Position numbers and translations under genes: made by a program
Shown: positions 1 through 6,617 of the stretch, in pieces
How the letters are laid out: every line of letters begins with the position of its first letter
How positions within the stretch are numbered: the first letter of the stretch is position 1
NCBI GenBank assembly: GCA_002388885.1
Contig: DGNI01000008.1
Span: 329 to 7,215 of the forward strand
DNA from: Parvularculaceae bacterium UBA4496
GTDB lineage: Bacteria > Pseudomonadota > Alphaproteobacteria > Caulobacterales > Parvularculaceae
Direction: 5' to 3'
Length of the DNA: 6,887 nucleotides
Notes under the pieces: model-generated
What the model was told of the DNA's origin: nothing
Database searches by the model: none
Seen by the model: the letters and a program-made list of their open reading frames with translations, nothing else

Positions 1-526
1 CAGGATCGGCAACGCCGCCGCGGCGTTTCTTGCGATAGACGGCGAGAAAGCGATGCGCGCCCTTGCCGATGGCCTTGATGACGTCAGCCTCATACCCGTC
101 GTCGCCCGCTTCTTTCAGGCGCGCCAATAGCCGGTCGCCGACGCCGGGCGCGGGTTTTACTTTGGCGGCGCGCTTTGCCGAAAGACGGATCATCGGCGGT
201 TCGGTCTCGCCGCGCCAGTTCGCCGGCATGCAGATGAGGTCGCCGTCATCATCGACGGACATAACGTCAATAGGGGCGACCGGCGGCATGGCGTTCGCGC
301 GTTCGATGCGTTTCCCGCCCTTCAGGTTGATCTCGCCGTCCGCATCCATCTGTTTGAGCAAGGAGCGCAATTCGGCGCGGGCCTCTCCCTTGACGCCAAA
401 CGCGCGCGCGATGTCGCGGCGCGCAACCTCGTTGTCGCTATCCTTGAGGTAGGCGATGATGTCGGTTTTTGAGGGGAGGCCGGATTTCACCGGCTTTTTG
501 GAGGCGCTTTTTTTACGGGGCGGCAA
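1..526 (-). CDS. rnr: Ribonuclease R, N-terminal part (3' end outside window)
   Basis: RNase R is a processive 3'-to-5' exoribonuclease of the RNB family that degrades structured RNA in the cytoplasm. Only the first 175 codons are present. They show a basic leader (MPPRKKSASKK, reading the start as Met), then a winged-helix-like region at about residues 17-75 (GLPSKTDIIAYL, RRDIARAFGVKG, LLKQMDADGEI). A segment resembling the start of the cold-shock/OB domains follows, ending with HRFLAVYRKKRRGG, typical of alphaproteobacterial RNase R. The catalytic RNB domain lies beyond the left edge. There is no in-frame ATG near the expected N-terminus, and an in-frame TGA lies at 553-551. The best start is TTG at 526, with a weak GAAAG about 8 nt upstream. 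GTG at 490 is the alternative. The family call is by sequence pattern only, but the position after topA supports it. Confidence 0.85.
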   Translation of the reverse strand, partial: MPPRKKSASKKPVKSGLPSKTDIIAYLKDSDNEVARRDIARAFGVKGEARAELRSLLKQMDADGEINLKGGKRIERANAMPPVAPIDVMSVDDDGDLICMPANWRGETEPPMIRLSAKRAAKVKPAPGVGDRLLARLKEAGDDGYEADVIKAIGKGAHRFLAVYRKKRRGGVADP

Positions 527-598
527 AGGGAAACTTTCAGCTGGCGTTGGTCATTCTTTCGCCTTGCCCTATCATGGATTTTCACAAAGCGCGAATGC

Positions 599-1219
599 TT
601 AGCCGCCGATGGTCAGGGGGTTTTGCCGTCTGCCGTCGATGAGCACCTCATAATGAAGATGCACAGCAGTGGCGTTTCCCGTGCGCCCTGTCCGGCCGAT
701 ATAGTCGCCGCTGCGAACGCGGACGCCAGGTCGCAGCCCCGGTGCGAACTCCGACAGATGCGCATACCGCGTTTCTACACCGTCGCCATGGCGGATGAAA
801 ATCACATTGCCGTAACCCCGCATGGAAGTGGCCGCCGTCACGACGCCGTCGCCACCGGCGTATACCGGCGCGGGACCGCGCGTGTACAAATCGACACCGC
901 GGTGAAAACTGCTGGCGCCGCCCGAGCGCGGTCCGAAACCCGAAGACACGCATGAGACAACCGGCGCACGCGCCAGCTTGACCCTGCCGACCCGAGAATA
1001 TGGCTGGTAACCAACCAGCATCAGGTTGGAATCAGCAACCGGCGCATTCGATACCTGCATGCCCGGACAGACGCGAAGCGGCGGCAATACGCTTTCACTA
1101 CGTACCGGTTGGGTGCGTTCAGGAATGTGAAGCTGTTGGGAGTGGCGCTGCGGCGCGCTTGCGCATGCGGCGAGTGTCAACGCAGAAAAAAGCCCGATGA
1201 AAACTCGAAAACAGGACAT
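599..1219 (-). CDS. M23-family (LytM/NlpD-like) peptidase lipoprotein
   Basis: This 206-residue protein is probably a periplasmic, lipid-anchored zinc endopeptidase, or a LytM-type factor, acting on peptidoglycan cross-links. The N-terminus is a lipoprotein signal peptide: a hydrophobic stretch at residues 5-18 ends in the lipobox LAAC, with Cys19 as the lipidation site. A low-complexity linker rich in Pro, Gln and Ser follows to about residue 85. The LytM domain spans about 93-203. The zinc and catalytic residues are all visible: H106 and D110 in HRGVD, H154 in YAHL, and H187/H189 in HLHYEV. It therefore looks enzymatically competent, unlike degenerate activators of the EnvC/NlpD type. The ATG at 1219 has a GGACGG about 6 nt upstream. 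The gene lies 118 nt after topA and 72 nt before rnr. Its substrate and partner are not determinable here, and I do not assign a gene symbol. Confidence 0.88.
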   Translation of the reverse strand: MSCFRVFIGLFSALTLAACASAPQRHSQQLHIPERTQPVRSESVLPPLRVCPGMQVSNAPVADSNLMLVGYQPYSRVGRVKLARAPVVSCVSSGFGPRSGGASSFHRGVDLYTRGPAPVYAGGDGVVTAATSMRGYGNVIFIRHGDGVETRYAHLSEFAPGLRPGVRVRSGDYIGRTGRTGNATAVHLHYEVLIDGRRQNPLTIGG

Positions 1220-1308
1220 AACCGCCGTCCGATACGCAACAAGATGACATATCGGTAATGGGCGATTGATACGGAGGCGTTAACTGCCGCCGTCGGATTT
1301 TAGCTATT

Positions 1309-1336
1309 AAGCAAGATGCTTCAGGCGTGAAACGCC
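1309..1336 (-). terminator. Two tandem small hairpins just after topA (weak terminator candidate)
   Basis: On the minus strand, directly after the topA stop, GGCGT-TTC-ACGCC (1336-1324) is followed two bases later by AAGCA-TCT-TGCTT (1321-1309). Each has a 5-bp stem and a 3-nt loop. The second is followed by an A/T-rich stretch but has no clean U run, so an intrinsic terminator is only possible. The pair could also act as an RNA 3'-end stabiliser or be coincidental. Confidence 0.3.
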
Positions 1337-1337
1337 G

Positions 1338-4007
1338 CTACTCGGCGGATTTCTTTTTGGCGGCTTTTTTCTTTGTCGCCGTTTTCTTTGCAGCGGTCTT
1401 TTTCGCGGTGGTTTTTTTAGCCGCCTTTTTCTTGGTGGTTTTCTTTTTCGCCGCCTTCTTTTTTGTTGCTTTCTTGCGGGCCGGTTTCTTTTCTTTTGCG
1501 GCGATCAGTTCAAGCGCGCGTTCCAGCGTCACGGTTTCCGGGTCGGTTCCGTTCGGCAGGGTTGCGTTTGTTTTCTGGTGCTTGACGTAAGGACCGTAAC
1601 GCCCGTCCATGACATTGACGGGATCGCCTGTTTCGGGATGGTTGCCGAGTACCTTCAGCGCCTGCGCCGCCTTTCGCCCGCGCAGGTTGGCTTTTTTCTC
1701 CGCGATCAGCGTTACGGCGCGGTTGAGACCAACCTCAAACACTTCCTCAATGTTTTGAAGGTTTGCGTATGTCTTGCCGTGTTTGACGAACGGGCCGTAG
1801 CGGCCGAGCCCCGCCTCGATCATTTCTCCGTCTTCCGGGTGCGCGCCCACTTCGCGCGGCAGCGACAACAGCATCAGCGCTTTTTCGAGATCGGCGTCTT
1901 TTACGTCCCACGTTTTCGGCAGGCCAGCGCGTTTCGGTTTTTCCTTCGAACCTTTTTCCTGCTCCCCGAGCTGGAAGTAGGGCCCAAAGCGGCCGACCTT
2001 CAGCCAGACATCAAGACCGGTTTTGGGATCGGAGCCGAGTACCTTGTCGCCGCTCGCTTCCGGGTCTTCGCCGTCAGCGATGGCCGAGAGCTGGCGCGTG
2101 TAATTACAATCGGGGTAATTCGAGCAGCCGATGAAGGCGCCGTAACGTCCGGTCTTGAGCGACAGCTGGCCTCCGTCGCGGTTTTCCGTATCGCAAGTCG
2201 GGCAGGCTCGGGGATCGGAGCCGTCTTCCTTTTTCGGAAAAATCAGCGGTCCGAGGGATTCATTGAGCGCATCGAGCACTTCGGAAATGCGAAGCTCACC
2301 AATGTCTTCGACGGCGGCGTGAAATTCCGACCAGAAGTTTTTAAGGAACGTCTTCCAGTCCGCTTCTCCGGCGGAGATTTCATCGAGCGTTTCTTCAAGG
2401 TCAGCCGTGAAGTCGTATTCAACGTATTTCCTGAAATAGTTTTCTAAAAACGCCGTGACGATGCGGCCCTTAGAGTCTGGAATAAACCGGTTCCGGTCCA
2501 TATTGACGTAACCGCGGTCACGCAAAGTCGTGAGGATCGAAGCGTATGTCGAAGGCCGCCCGATGCCCAACTCTTCGAGACGCTTGACGAGGCTCGCTTC
2601 CGAAAAACGCGGCGGCGGCTGGGTGAAATGCTGGTCGGCTTTGACGTCAGAGACATTTGCTCCGGCGCCGGCGGAAAGCTTCGGCAATACGCCGCCGCCG
2701 TTTTCATCTTCCGGGTCGTCCTGGCCTTCTTCGTAAAGCGCCAGAAAACCGTCGAATAGAATGACGGAACCCGTAGCGCGCAAGCCTGTTTTTTTGTCGG
2801 AAGACAAAAGGTCGATGGTGGTGTTTTCAAGGCGCGCTGATTCCATCTGGCTGGCGATGGCGCGCTTCCAAATCAGTCCATATAGCTTGAATTCGTCATC
2901 GTTCAGTCCACGCACCTTGTCGGGCGAGCGCGAAAACGCTGTCGGGCGGATACATTCATGCGCTTCCTGCGCGTTCTTCGCTTTACTCTTATAGACGCGG
3001 GCGCTTTCGGGTACATATTTGTCGCCGAACTGGGCGCCGACAGATTTTCGCGCGTCTGAAATCGCTTCGGGCGCCATATCGACGCCGTCGGTGCGCATGT
3101 AAGTGATAAGACCGGTCGTCTCACCGCCGATGTCGATGCCTTCGTAAAGGCTTTGCGCCGTGCGCATGGTCCGCTGCGCGTTGAAGCCAAGCTTTCGCGC
3201 TGCTTCCTGTTGCAAAGTAGATGTCGTGAAGGGCGGCGGCGGATTGCGCCGGCCCGGCTTGGCTTCAACGGCGTCGACAGTGAACGCCGCGCTTTCGACG
3301 GCTTTCTTTGCCGCCATTGCTGACGCTTCTTCGCCGAGGGTGAACTTTTGAACCTTTTTACCTTCGTGCAGCGTCAGGCGCGCTTCAAACGGTGCGCTGT
3401 CGCCTGACACGGCCTGCGCTTTGACGCTCCAGTATTCCTGCGGAATGAAGGTTTCGATTTCGAGTTCGCGGTCGCAGATGATACGCAAAGCCACGGACTG
3501 TACGCGCCCCGCGGAACGCGAGCCCGGTAGCTTGCGCCAGAGCACCGGCGACAGCGTGAAGCCCACAAGGTAATCGAGCGCGCGCCGGGCGAGATAGGCG
3601 TCCACGAGGGCGCCATCTATCTGTCGCGGATGCGCCATCGCATCCTGAACGGCCTTCTTGGTGATGGCGTTAAACGCGACCCGGTCAATCCGGACGCCTT
3701 TTAGCACTTTTTTCTGGGCAAGCGTTTCGAGAAGGTGCCAGGAAATCGCTTCGCCTTCGCGGTCCGGGTCAGTGGCGAGGACCAGCCGTTCCGCACCCTT
3801 AACCGCTGCGGCGATATCGTTGACGCGCTTTTTGGAGCCTGCATCAAGCTCCCATACCATCTCAAAGTCGTTGTCCGGCTTTACCGAGCCATCCTTCGAG
3901 GGCAGGTCGCGGATATGGCCGTAAGAGGCCAGCACCTTGAACCCGGAACCCAGATACTTGTTGATTGTCTTCGCTTTAGAGGGCGATTCAACGATGACGA
4001 CTTGCAT
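1338..4007 (-). CDS. topA: DNA topoisomerase I (type IA), with a lysine-rich C-terminal tail
   Basis: TopA relaxes negatively supercoiled DNA by cutting and rejoining one strand in the nucleoid. The protein has 889 residues, a normal length for the alphaproteobacterial enzyme. The Toprim domain starts at the N-terminus (VESPSKAKT; E7), with the acidic triad D80-x-D82-x-E84 in ATDPDREGE. The conserved AGRVQSVAL lies at 166-174. The active-site tyrosine is Y303 in ITYMRTD, and RPSTYASIL is at 484-492. A four-cysteine zinc ribbon follows (C602, C605, C628, C634). Three C-terminal repeats carry GRFGPYF (672-678), GRYGPFVKH (735-743) and GRYGPYVKH (802-810). The tail from about residue 840 is half lysine. 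The ATG at 4007 begins the canonical MQVVIVESPSKAK; its ribosome-binding site is poor, with only a GGGG about 10 nt upstream. All key residues are intact. Confidence 0.98.
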   Translation of the reverse strand: MQVVIVESPSKAKTINKYLGSGFKVLASYGHIRDLPSKDGSVKPDNDFEMVWELDAGSKKRVNDIAAAVKGAERLVLATDPDREGEAISWHLLETLAQKKVLKGVRIDRVAFNAITKKAVQDAMAHPRQIDGALVDAYLARRALDYLVGFTLSPVLWRKLPGSRSAGRVQSVALRIICDRELEIETFIPQEYWSVKAQAVSGDSAPFEARLTLHEGKKVQKFTLGEEASAMAAKKAVESAAFTVDAVEAKPGRRNPPPPFTTSTLQQEAARKLGFNAQRTMRTAQSLYEGIDIGGETTGLITYMRTDGVDMAPEAISDARKSVGAQFGDKYVPESARVYKSKAKNAQEAHECIRPTAFSRSPDKVRGLNDDEFKLYGLIWKRAIASQMESARLENTTIDLLSSDKKTGLRATGSVILFDGFLALYEEGQDDPEDENGGGVLPKLSAGAGANVSDVKADQHFTQPPPRFSEASLVKRLEELGIGRPSTYASILTTLRDRGYVNMDRNRFIPDSKGRIVTAFLENYFRKYVEYDFTADLEETLDEISAGEADWKTFLKNFWSEFHAAVEDIGELRISEVLDALNESLGPLIFPKKEDGSDPRACPTCDTENRDGGQLSLKTGRYGAFIGCSNYPDCNYTRQLSAIADGEDPEASGDKVLGSDPKTGLDVWLKVGRFGPYFQLGEQEKGSKEKPKRAGLPKTWDVKDADLEKALMLLSLPREVGAHPEDGEMIEAGLGRYGPFVKHGKTYANLQNIEEVFEVGLNRAVTLIAEKKANLRGRKAAQALKVLGNHPETGDPVNVMDGRYGPYVKHQKTNATLPNGTDPETVTLERALELIAAKEKKPARKKATKKKAAKKKTTKKKAAKKTTAKKTAAKKTATKKKAAKKKSAE
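1341..1490 (-). repeat. Low-complexity lysine-repeat tract encoding the TopA tail
   Basis: These 50 codons encode residues 840-889, of which 25 are lysine and most of the rest Ala or Thr, in degenerate units such as KKAAKK, TTKKK and TAAKK. The sense strand is strongly purine-rich and contains an A7 run at 1418-1412 plus several A5-A6 runs. Similar basic tails occur on other bacterial TopA proteins and help DNA binding and processivity. The repeats could let the tail change length by slippage or unequal recombination. Confidence 0.8.
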
Positions 4008-4053
4008 GAACGAACGGCCCCGAACGGTACTAGGTGATTTCAGCGTGGCGGGC

Positions 4054-4083
4054 CCTATGGGGCGGGCAGACGCGCTCTGTCAA
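4054..4083 (-). promoter_or_regulatory. Candidate sigma70-type promoter for topA
   Basis: On the minus strand a perfect TTGACA (4083-4078) is followed 18 bases later by CATAGG (4059-4054), a poor -10 that matches TATAAT at three positions. A start near 4047 would give a leader of about 40 nt before the topA ATG. The DNA after the -10 is GC-rich (GGCCCGCC). A 5-bp inverted repeat, CAGAC/GTCTG (4090-4086 and 4071-4067), flanks the -35 element. The spacer length and GC-rich discriminator are compatible with sensitivity to supercoiling, but that is inference. Confidence 0.4.
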
Positions 4084-4100
4084 CTGTCTGGCTGCTGTGT

Positions 4101-4116
4101 AGCCTGAATTCAGACT
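4101..4116. repeat. Near-perfect 16-bp palindrome in the dprA-topA spacer
   Basis: The core CTGAATTCAG (4104-4113) is a perfect 10-bp palindrome. It is extended by AG on one side and CT on the other (4101-4102 and 4115-4116) with a single mismatched pair between. It lies about 20 bp upstream of the candidate topA -35 element, a position suited to a dimeric regulator. No specific regulator is recognised. Confidence 0.3.
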
Positions 4117-4202
4117 GGTGGCGGCGGCTATGCAGGCCCACAGCTGTTTCGCATTAAACGAATAAAAATCAAATGGTTAGAGAGAGTTTTTCAAAGCTGG
4201 CT

Positions 4203-5318
4203 TCATTCGGCCGCCAGTGAAAACCGCCCGCCTTCATGCTCTATCGCTTCGCCGGACAGGACGAGATCGAGCAGCGTATCGGCCACAAGGCCCGGCGGCG
4301 CGTCGGCCTCGCGCAGGATTTCGTCGCGATGGAGAGGCGTGAAGGACAGGATTTCCAGAACCTGCCGGCGCAACGACGCCAGCATCGCCGGTTCAGGCTC
4401 ACGCTCGCCCATACCCTCGGCCCAGTCGAAAAGGTCGCGGCTTTTGTCAGACACCCCACGGGTCTGCGCCGCCAGCGCCTCGATAATATCGTCAGCCCGT
4501 TCGACCAGCGTTGCGCCGTCACGGATGAGCCGGTTTGCGCCCTGACAGCGCGGATCGAGCGGCGAGCCTGGCACGGCGAAAACCTCGCGGCCTTGTTCGA
4601 GCGCAAAGTTCGCCGTGAGGAGCGTGCCGGATTTCGCCGCTGCTTCGACCACCACAACGCCGCGCGACAGACCGGAAATGAGGCGGTTGCGTTTCGGGAA
4701 ATCGCGCGCCGTCGGCTGGGCGCCCATGGGACATTCGGAAATGACGGCGCCCTCGCGCGCAATGCGTTCGGTCAGGTCTTCATGCTCGGGCGGATAAATC
4801 ACATCGACGCCGCCGGCGACCACCGCGATGGTGCCTGTTCCAAGCGCTGCATCATGCGCGGCGCCGTCGATCCCGCGCGCAAGGCCGGAAGTAACGACAT
4901 ACCCTGCTTGCCCAAGGTCACCTGCGAGGGTGCGTGCGATCTTGCGGCCGACGCCGGAGGCGTTTCGCGCGCCGATGATAGCGACAGCAGGTTTTTCAAA
5001 GAGCGAGGCATGCCCGCGAATGTAAATCAGCGGCGGATGATCGGGGATGGCTCTTAGCGCTTTGGGATAATCATCCTCGCATGAAGCGATCAGGCGCGCG
5101 CCGCGCCTGTCCGCTTCCTCCAGCTCGCGCTCACATGCCGCCCGGTCTGCAGCTTTGAGGTGCGCGCGCCGTCCAGCCTTACGGGAAAGTTCCGGCAATG
5201 CCTTCAATGCTTCGGCGGCGGTTTTGTACTTCGCGATCAGCCGGTGAAAGGTGATCGGCCCGATATTCTGCGTGCGAATGAGCTGCAGCCAGTCGAGCTT
5301 TTCACGAGGCTCAAGCAC
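4203..5318 (-). CDS. dprA: DNA-processing protein DprA (Smf family)
   Basis: DprA binds incoming single-stranded DNA in the cytoplasm and loads RecA during natural transformation; it is also widely present in species not known to be competent. The 371-residue protein has the usual three parts. An N-terminal helical SAM/HhH-like region occupies about residues 1-75 (IRTQNIGPITFHRLI). The Rossmann-like DprA core spans about 80-285, with IIGARNASGVGRKIA (114-128), GLARGIDGAAH (145-155), FPKRNRLISGLSRG (207-220), SGTLLTANFALEQGR (230-244) and FAVPGSP (247-253). A C-terminal winged-helix domain covers about 312-368. The start is GTG at 5318, preceded by a good GGAAGAGG a few bases upstream. It overlaps the end of plsY by 8 nt, which suggests translational coupling. 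The stop is TGA at 4205-4203. No conserved motif is missing. Confidence 0.97.
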   Translation of the reverse strand: MLEPREKLDWLQLIRTQNIGPITFHRLIAKYKTAAEALKALPELSRKAGRRAHLKAADRAACERELEEADRRGARLIASCEDDYPKALRAIPDHPPLIYIRGHASLFEKPAVAIIGARNASGVGRKIARTLAGDLGQAGYVVTSGLARGIDGAAHDAALGTGTIAVVAGGVDVIYPPEHEDLTERIAREGAVISECPMGAQPTARDFPKRNRLISGLSRGVVVVEAAAKSGTLLTANFALEQGREVFAVPGSPLDPRCQGANRLIRDGATLVERADDIIEALAAQTRGVSDKSRDLFDWAEGMGEREPEPAMLASLRRQVLEILSFTPLHRDEILREADAPPGLVADTLLDLVLSGEAIEHEGGRFSLAAE

Positions 5319-5904
5319 CGGCCTCTTCCTTATTGGCGCCGATCTTCGGCTCCGCGCCGGAAAGAAGGCGCACGATGTTCGTCTTGTGCCGGATGAAGAT
5401 GAGGGCGGTCATGACCACCGCAGCCACGGCGTAAGCGGGCTTGCCCATGGCGAACATGACGAAAGGCGTTGCGGCGGCGGCGACAAGAGCGGAGAGTGAC
5501 GAGTAACGCAGCACATAGGCCATGCCGAGCCAGGTCGCCCCGGCGAATAGCCCCGCAGGAAAGTGCAGGGCGAACAGCGTACCCATGAAGGTGGCGACGC
5601 CCTTGCCGCCCTTGAATTTCAGCCAGACCGGAAAACAGTGGCCGAGAAATGCGGCGGCGCCCGCCACCTCCGGCCGCCATCCGGCGAGATAGGCGATGAT
5701 CACCGCAATCGCGCCCTTGCCGCCATCCAGCAGCAGCGTCGCGGCGGCGAGGTCCTTGCGACCGGTGCGCAAGACATTCGTCGCGCCAATGTTGCCGGAG
5801 CCGATAGCGCGAATGTCGCCGAGCCCGGCGAGTTTGGTAATCACCAGTCCGAACGGAACGGAACCAAGGAGATAGCCGAGAATGAGCGCGAGGAGGATGG
5901 TCAT
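5311..5904 (-). CDS. plsY: Glycerol-3-phosphate acyltransferase PlsY (acyl-phosphate dependent)
   Basis: PlsY is an inner-membrane enzyme that transfers an acyl group from acyl-phosphate to glycerol-3-phosphate, giving lysophosphatidate, the first step of phospholipid synthesis. From ATG at 5904 the protein has 197 residues, the usual length. It is strongly hydrophobic with several membrane segments, and the three family motifs are intact: GSGNIGATNVLRTG (36-49), the glycine/lysine loop KFKGGKGVAT (96-105), and RHKTNIVRLLSGAE (172-185). The frame remains open upstream to a TTG at 5964, but that extension crosses a palindrome and its residues (TSPRGGGRDS) do not resemble PlsY. MTILLALILGYLLGSVP is the natural N-terminus. 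GGGGGAGG lies upstream, with its last G 13 nt before the ATG. The stop overlaps the dprA start. Confidence 0.97.
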   Translation of the reverse strand: MTILLALILGYLLGSVPFGLVITKLAGLGDIRAIGSGNIGATNVLRTGRKDLAAATLLLDGGKGAIAVIIAYLAGWRPEVAGAAAFLGHCFPVWLKFKGGKGVATFMGTLFALHFPAGLFAGATWLGMAYVLRYSSLSALVAAAATPFVMFAMGKPAYAVAAVVMTALIFIRHKTNIVRLLSGAEPKIGANKEEAGA

Positions 5905-5916
5905 CAGCGAATCTCT

Positions 5917-5937
5917 ACCTCCCCCTCGAGGAGAGGT
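5917..5937 (-). promoter_or_regulatory. Hairpin covering the plsY Shine-Dalgarno region
   Basis: On the minus strand ACCTCTCCT-CGA-GGGGGAGGT (5937-5917) can form a 9-bp stem, two of the pairs G-U, with a 3-nt loop. Its 3' arm is the only purine-rich Shine-Dalgarno-like sequence before the plsY ATG at 5904. The fold could therefore limit ribosome access. It may equally be a copy of a dispersed intergenic palindrome or a decayed terminator; there is no U run after it. Confidence 0.4.
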
Positions 5938-5985
5938 CAAAATTGCGAAGCACAATACGGACAAATAATTTTAATTGGTCAGTCA

Positions 5986-6612
5986 TTAGGTGTTTTTCGA
6001 AACTGGCATCCGCTTGTTTCTCTTTTTGTACTTCTGTTGGTAGGCCCTTCGTTGTTTTGTCACCTCATACAGAACTATGCCTGATGTCGTACCCAAATTG
6101 AGGCTTTCAATCATTCCAAACATCGGGATGCTTACGCACAATTCTGCGTGCTCGACCGCTAGATCGCTTATACCTCGGGACTCGCTTCCAAACCATACAG
6201 CAAGCTTTGCATGAACCGAGTAGTCCACTTCATGCAAGACGGCGTTTTTCTTTCCTTTTATGTGAGGGGAAGTAACTATGGAGATGAATCGATTCTTCTG
6301 CAGGTGGGCTATGCATGCTTCAGTGCTATCGAAGCGTTTTACGAAGCTCCATTTGATAGCGGAAACGGATGTTTTTGAGAGAGAGTTTCTCTCCCTCATA
6401 TCTTGCCAATTATCTGGTAGCGACTTTTTTGGATCAACGATGTAGGTTTTCTCAACGCCTAAAGCATTGACGTTCCTAACAACGGTCCCGATGTTTTTTA
6501 TGTCTTTCGGATCCTCGATTACTGCGATGAGGTTCTTGCACCGGTACTCTTGAATTTTATCGGCGCGGATTCGAGCAGATGTTTTTTTCTTCGTAGCGTT
6601 GCTGGGCGTCAT
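5986..6612 (-). CDS. TrmH/SpoU-family RNA 2'-O-ribose methyltransferase, GC-poor
   Basis: This is a SAM-dependent SPOUT-fold methyltransferase expected to modify a ribose 2'-OH in tRNA or rRNA. From ATG at 6612 it has 208 residues. Motif 1 is NIGTVVRNVNALGV (40-53), with the catalytic-type R46. Motif 2 is AVWFGSESRGIS (138-149), with E144. Motif 3 runs from about 160 (SIPM) through ESLNLG (169-174) to LYEV (181-184), the SAM-binding knot. There is no room for an L30e-like substrate-binding domain. Instead both ends are basic (KKKTSARIR, KYKKRNKR), resembling the compact TrmH-type layout. An ATG at 6633 is in frame, but the one at 6612 has AAAGG nine bases upstream and sits 5 nt after the stop of the preceding short ORF. 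GC is about 40-43% in sampled blocks against roughly 60-70% in neighbours, which implies horizontal transfer. The exact RNA target cannot be inferred. Confidence 0.9.
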   Translation of the reverse strand: MTPSNATKKKTSARIRADKIQEYRCKNLIAVIEDPKDIKNIGTVVRNVNALGVEKTYIVDPKKSLPDNWQDMRERNSLSKTSVSAIKWSFVKRFDSTEACIAHLQKNRFISIVTSPHIKGKKNAVLHEVDYSVHAKLAVWFGSESRGISDLAVEHAELCVSIPMFGMIESLNLGTTSGIVLYEVTKQRRAYQQKYKKRNKRMPVSKNT

Positions 6613-6617
6613 TTCAC

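Larger units (their letters stand above)
4008..4202. other. dprA-topA spacer (no gene)
   Basis: This 195-nt gap is the longest untranslated stretch outside the pyrB-plsY region. It contains the candidate topA promoter and the palindrome. The dprA-proximal part (about 4150-4200) is A/T-rich but has no stem plus U-run that I would call a terminator. Near the topA start the heptamer CCGTTCG occurs twice (minus strand, 4028-4022 and 4018-4012), with GGG between the copies. No ORF or RNA gene was seen. Confidence 0.6.

Noticed and set aside
63..452. Plus-strand ORF opposite rnr
   Set aside because: The minus-strand frame gives a convincing RNase R N-terminus over the whole interval; the plus-strand product is Ser/Arg/Ala low-complexity.
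1578..2447. Long plus-strand ORF (289 codons) opposite topA
   Set aside because: It lies wholly antisense to the conserved C-terminal part of topA. Its product is arginine- and phenylalanine-rich with no recognisable domain, as expected of a mirror frame in GC-rich coding DNA.
2444..2830. Second minus-strand ORF inside topA, a possible frameshift product
   Set aside because: topA is one uninterrupted 889-codon frame with all motifs in order, so this is an overlapping shadow frame.
4236..5057. Plus-strand ORF (273 codons) opposite dprA
   Set aside because: It is fully antisense to dprA, whose motifs are intact. The product has no recognisable domain and is rich in Arg and Ala, typical of a shadow frame.
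5905..5964. N-terminal extension of plsY from a TTG at 5964
   Set aside because: The extension translates the palindrome and matches nothing in PlsY. The ATG at 5904 gives the normal membrane-segment start and normal length.
5563..6084. Plus-strand ORF spanning plsY, the spacer and the end of the methyltransferase gene
   Set aside because: It crosses two well-supported minus-strand genes, and its composition changes where the GC content changes, so it is not a single evolved protein.
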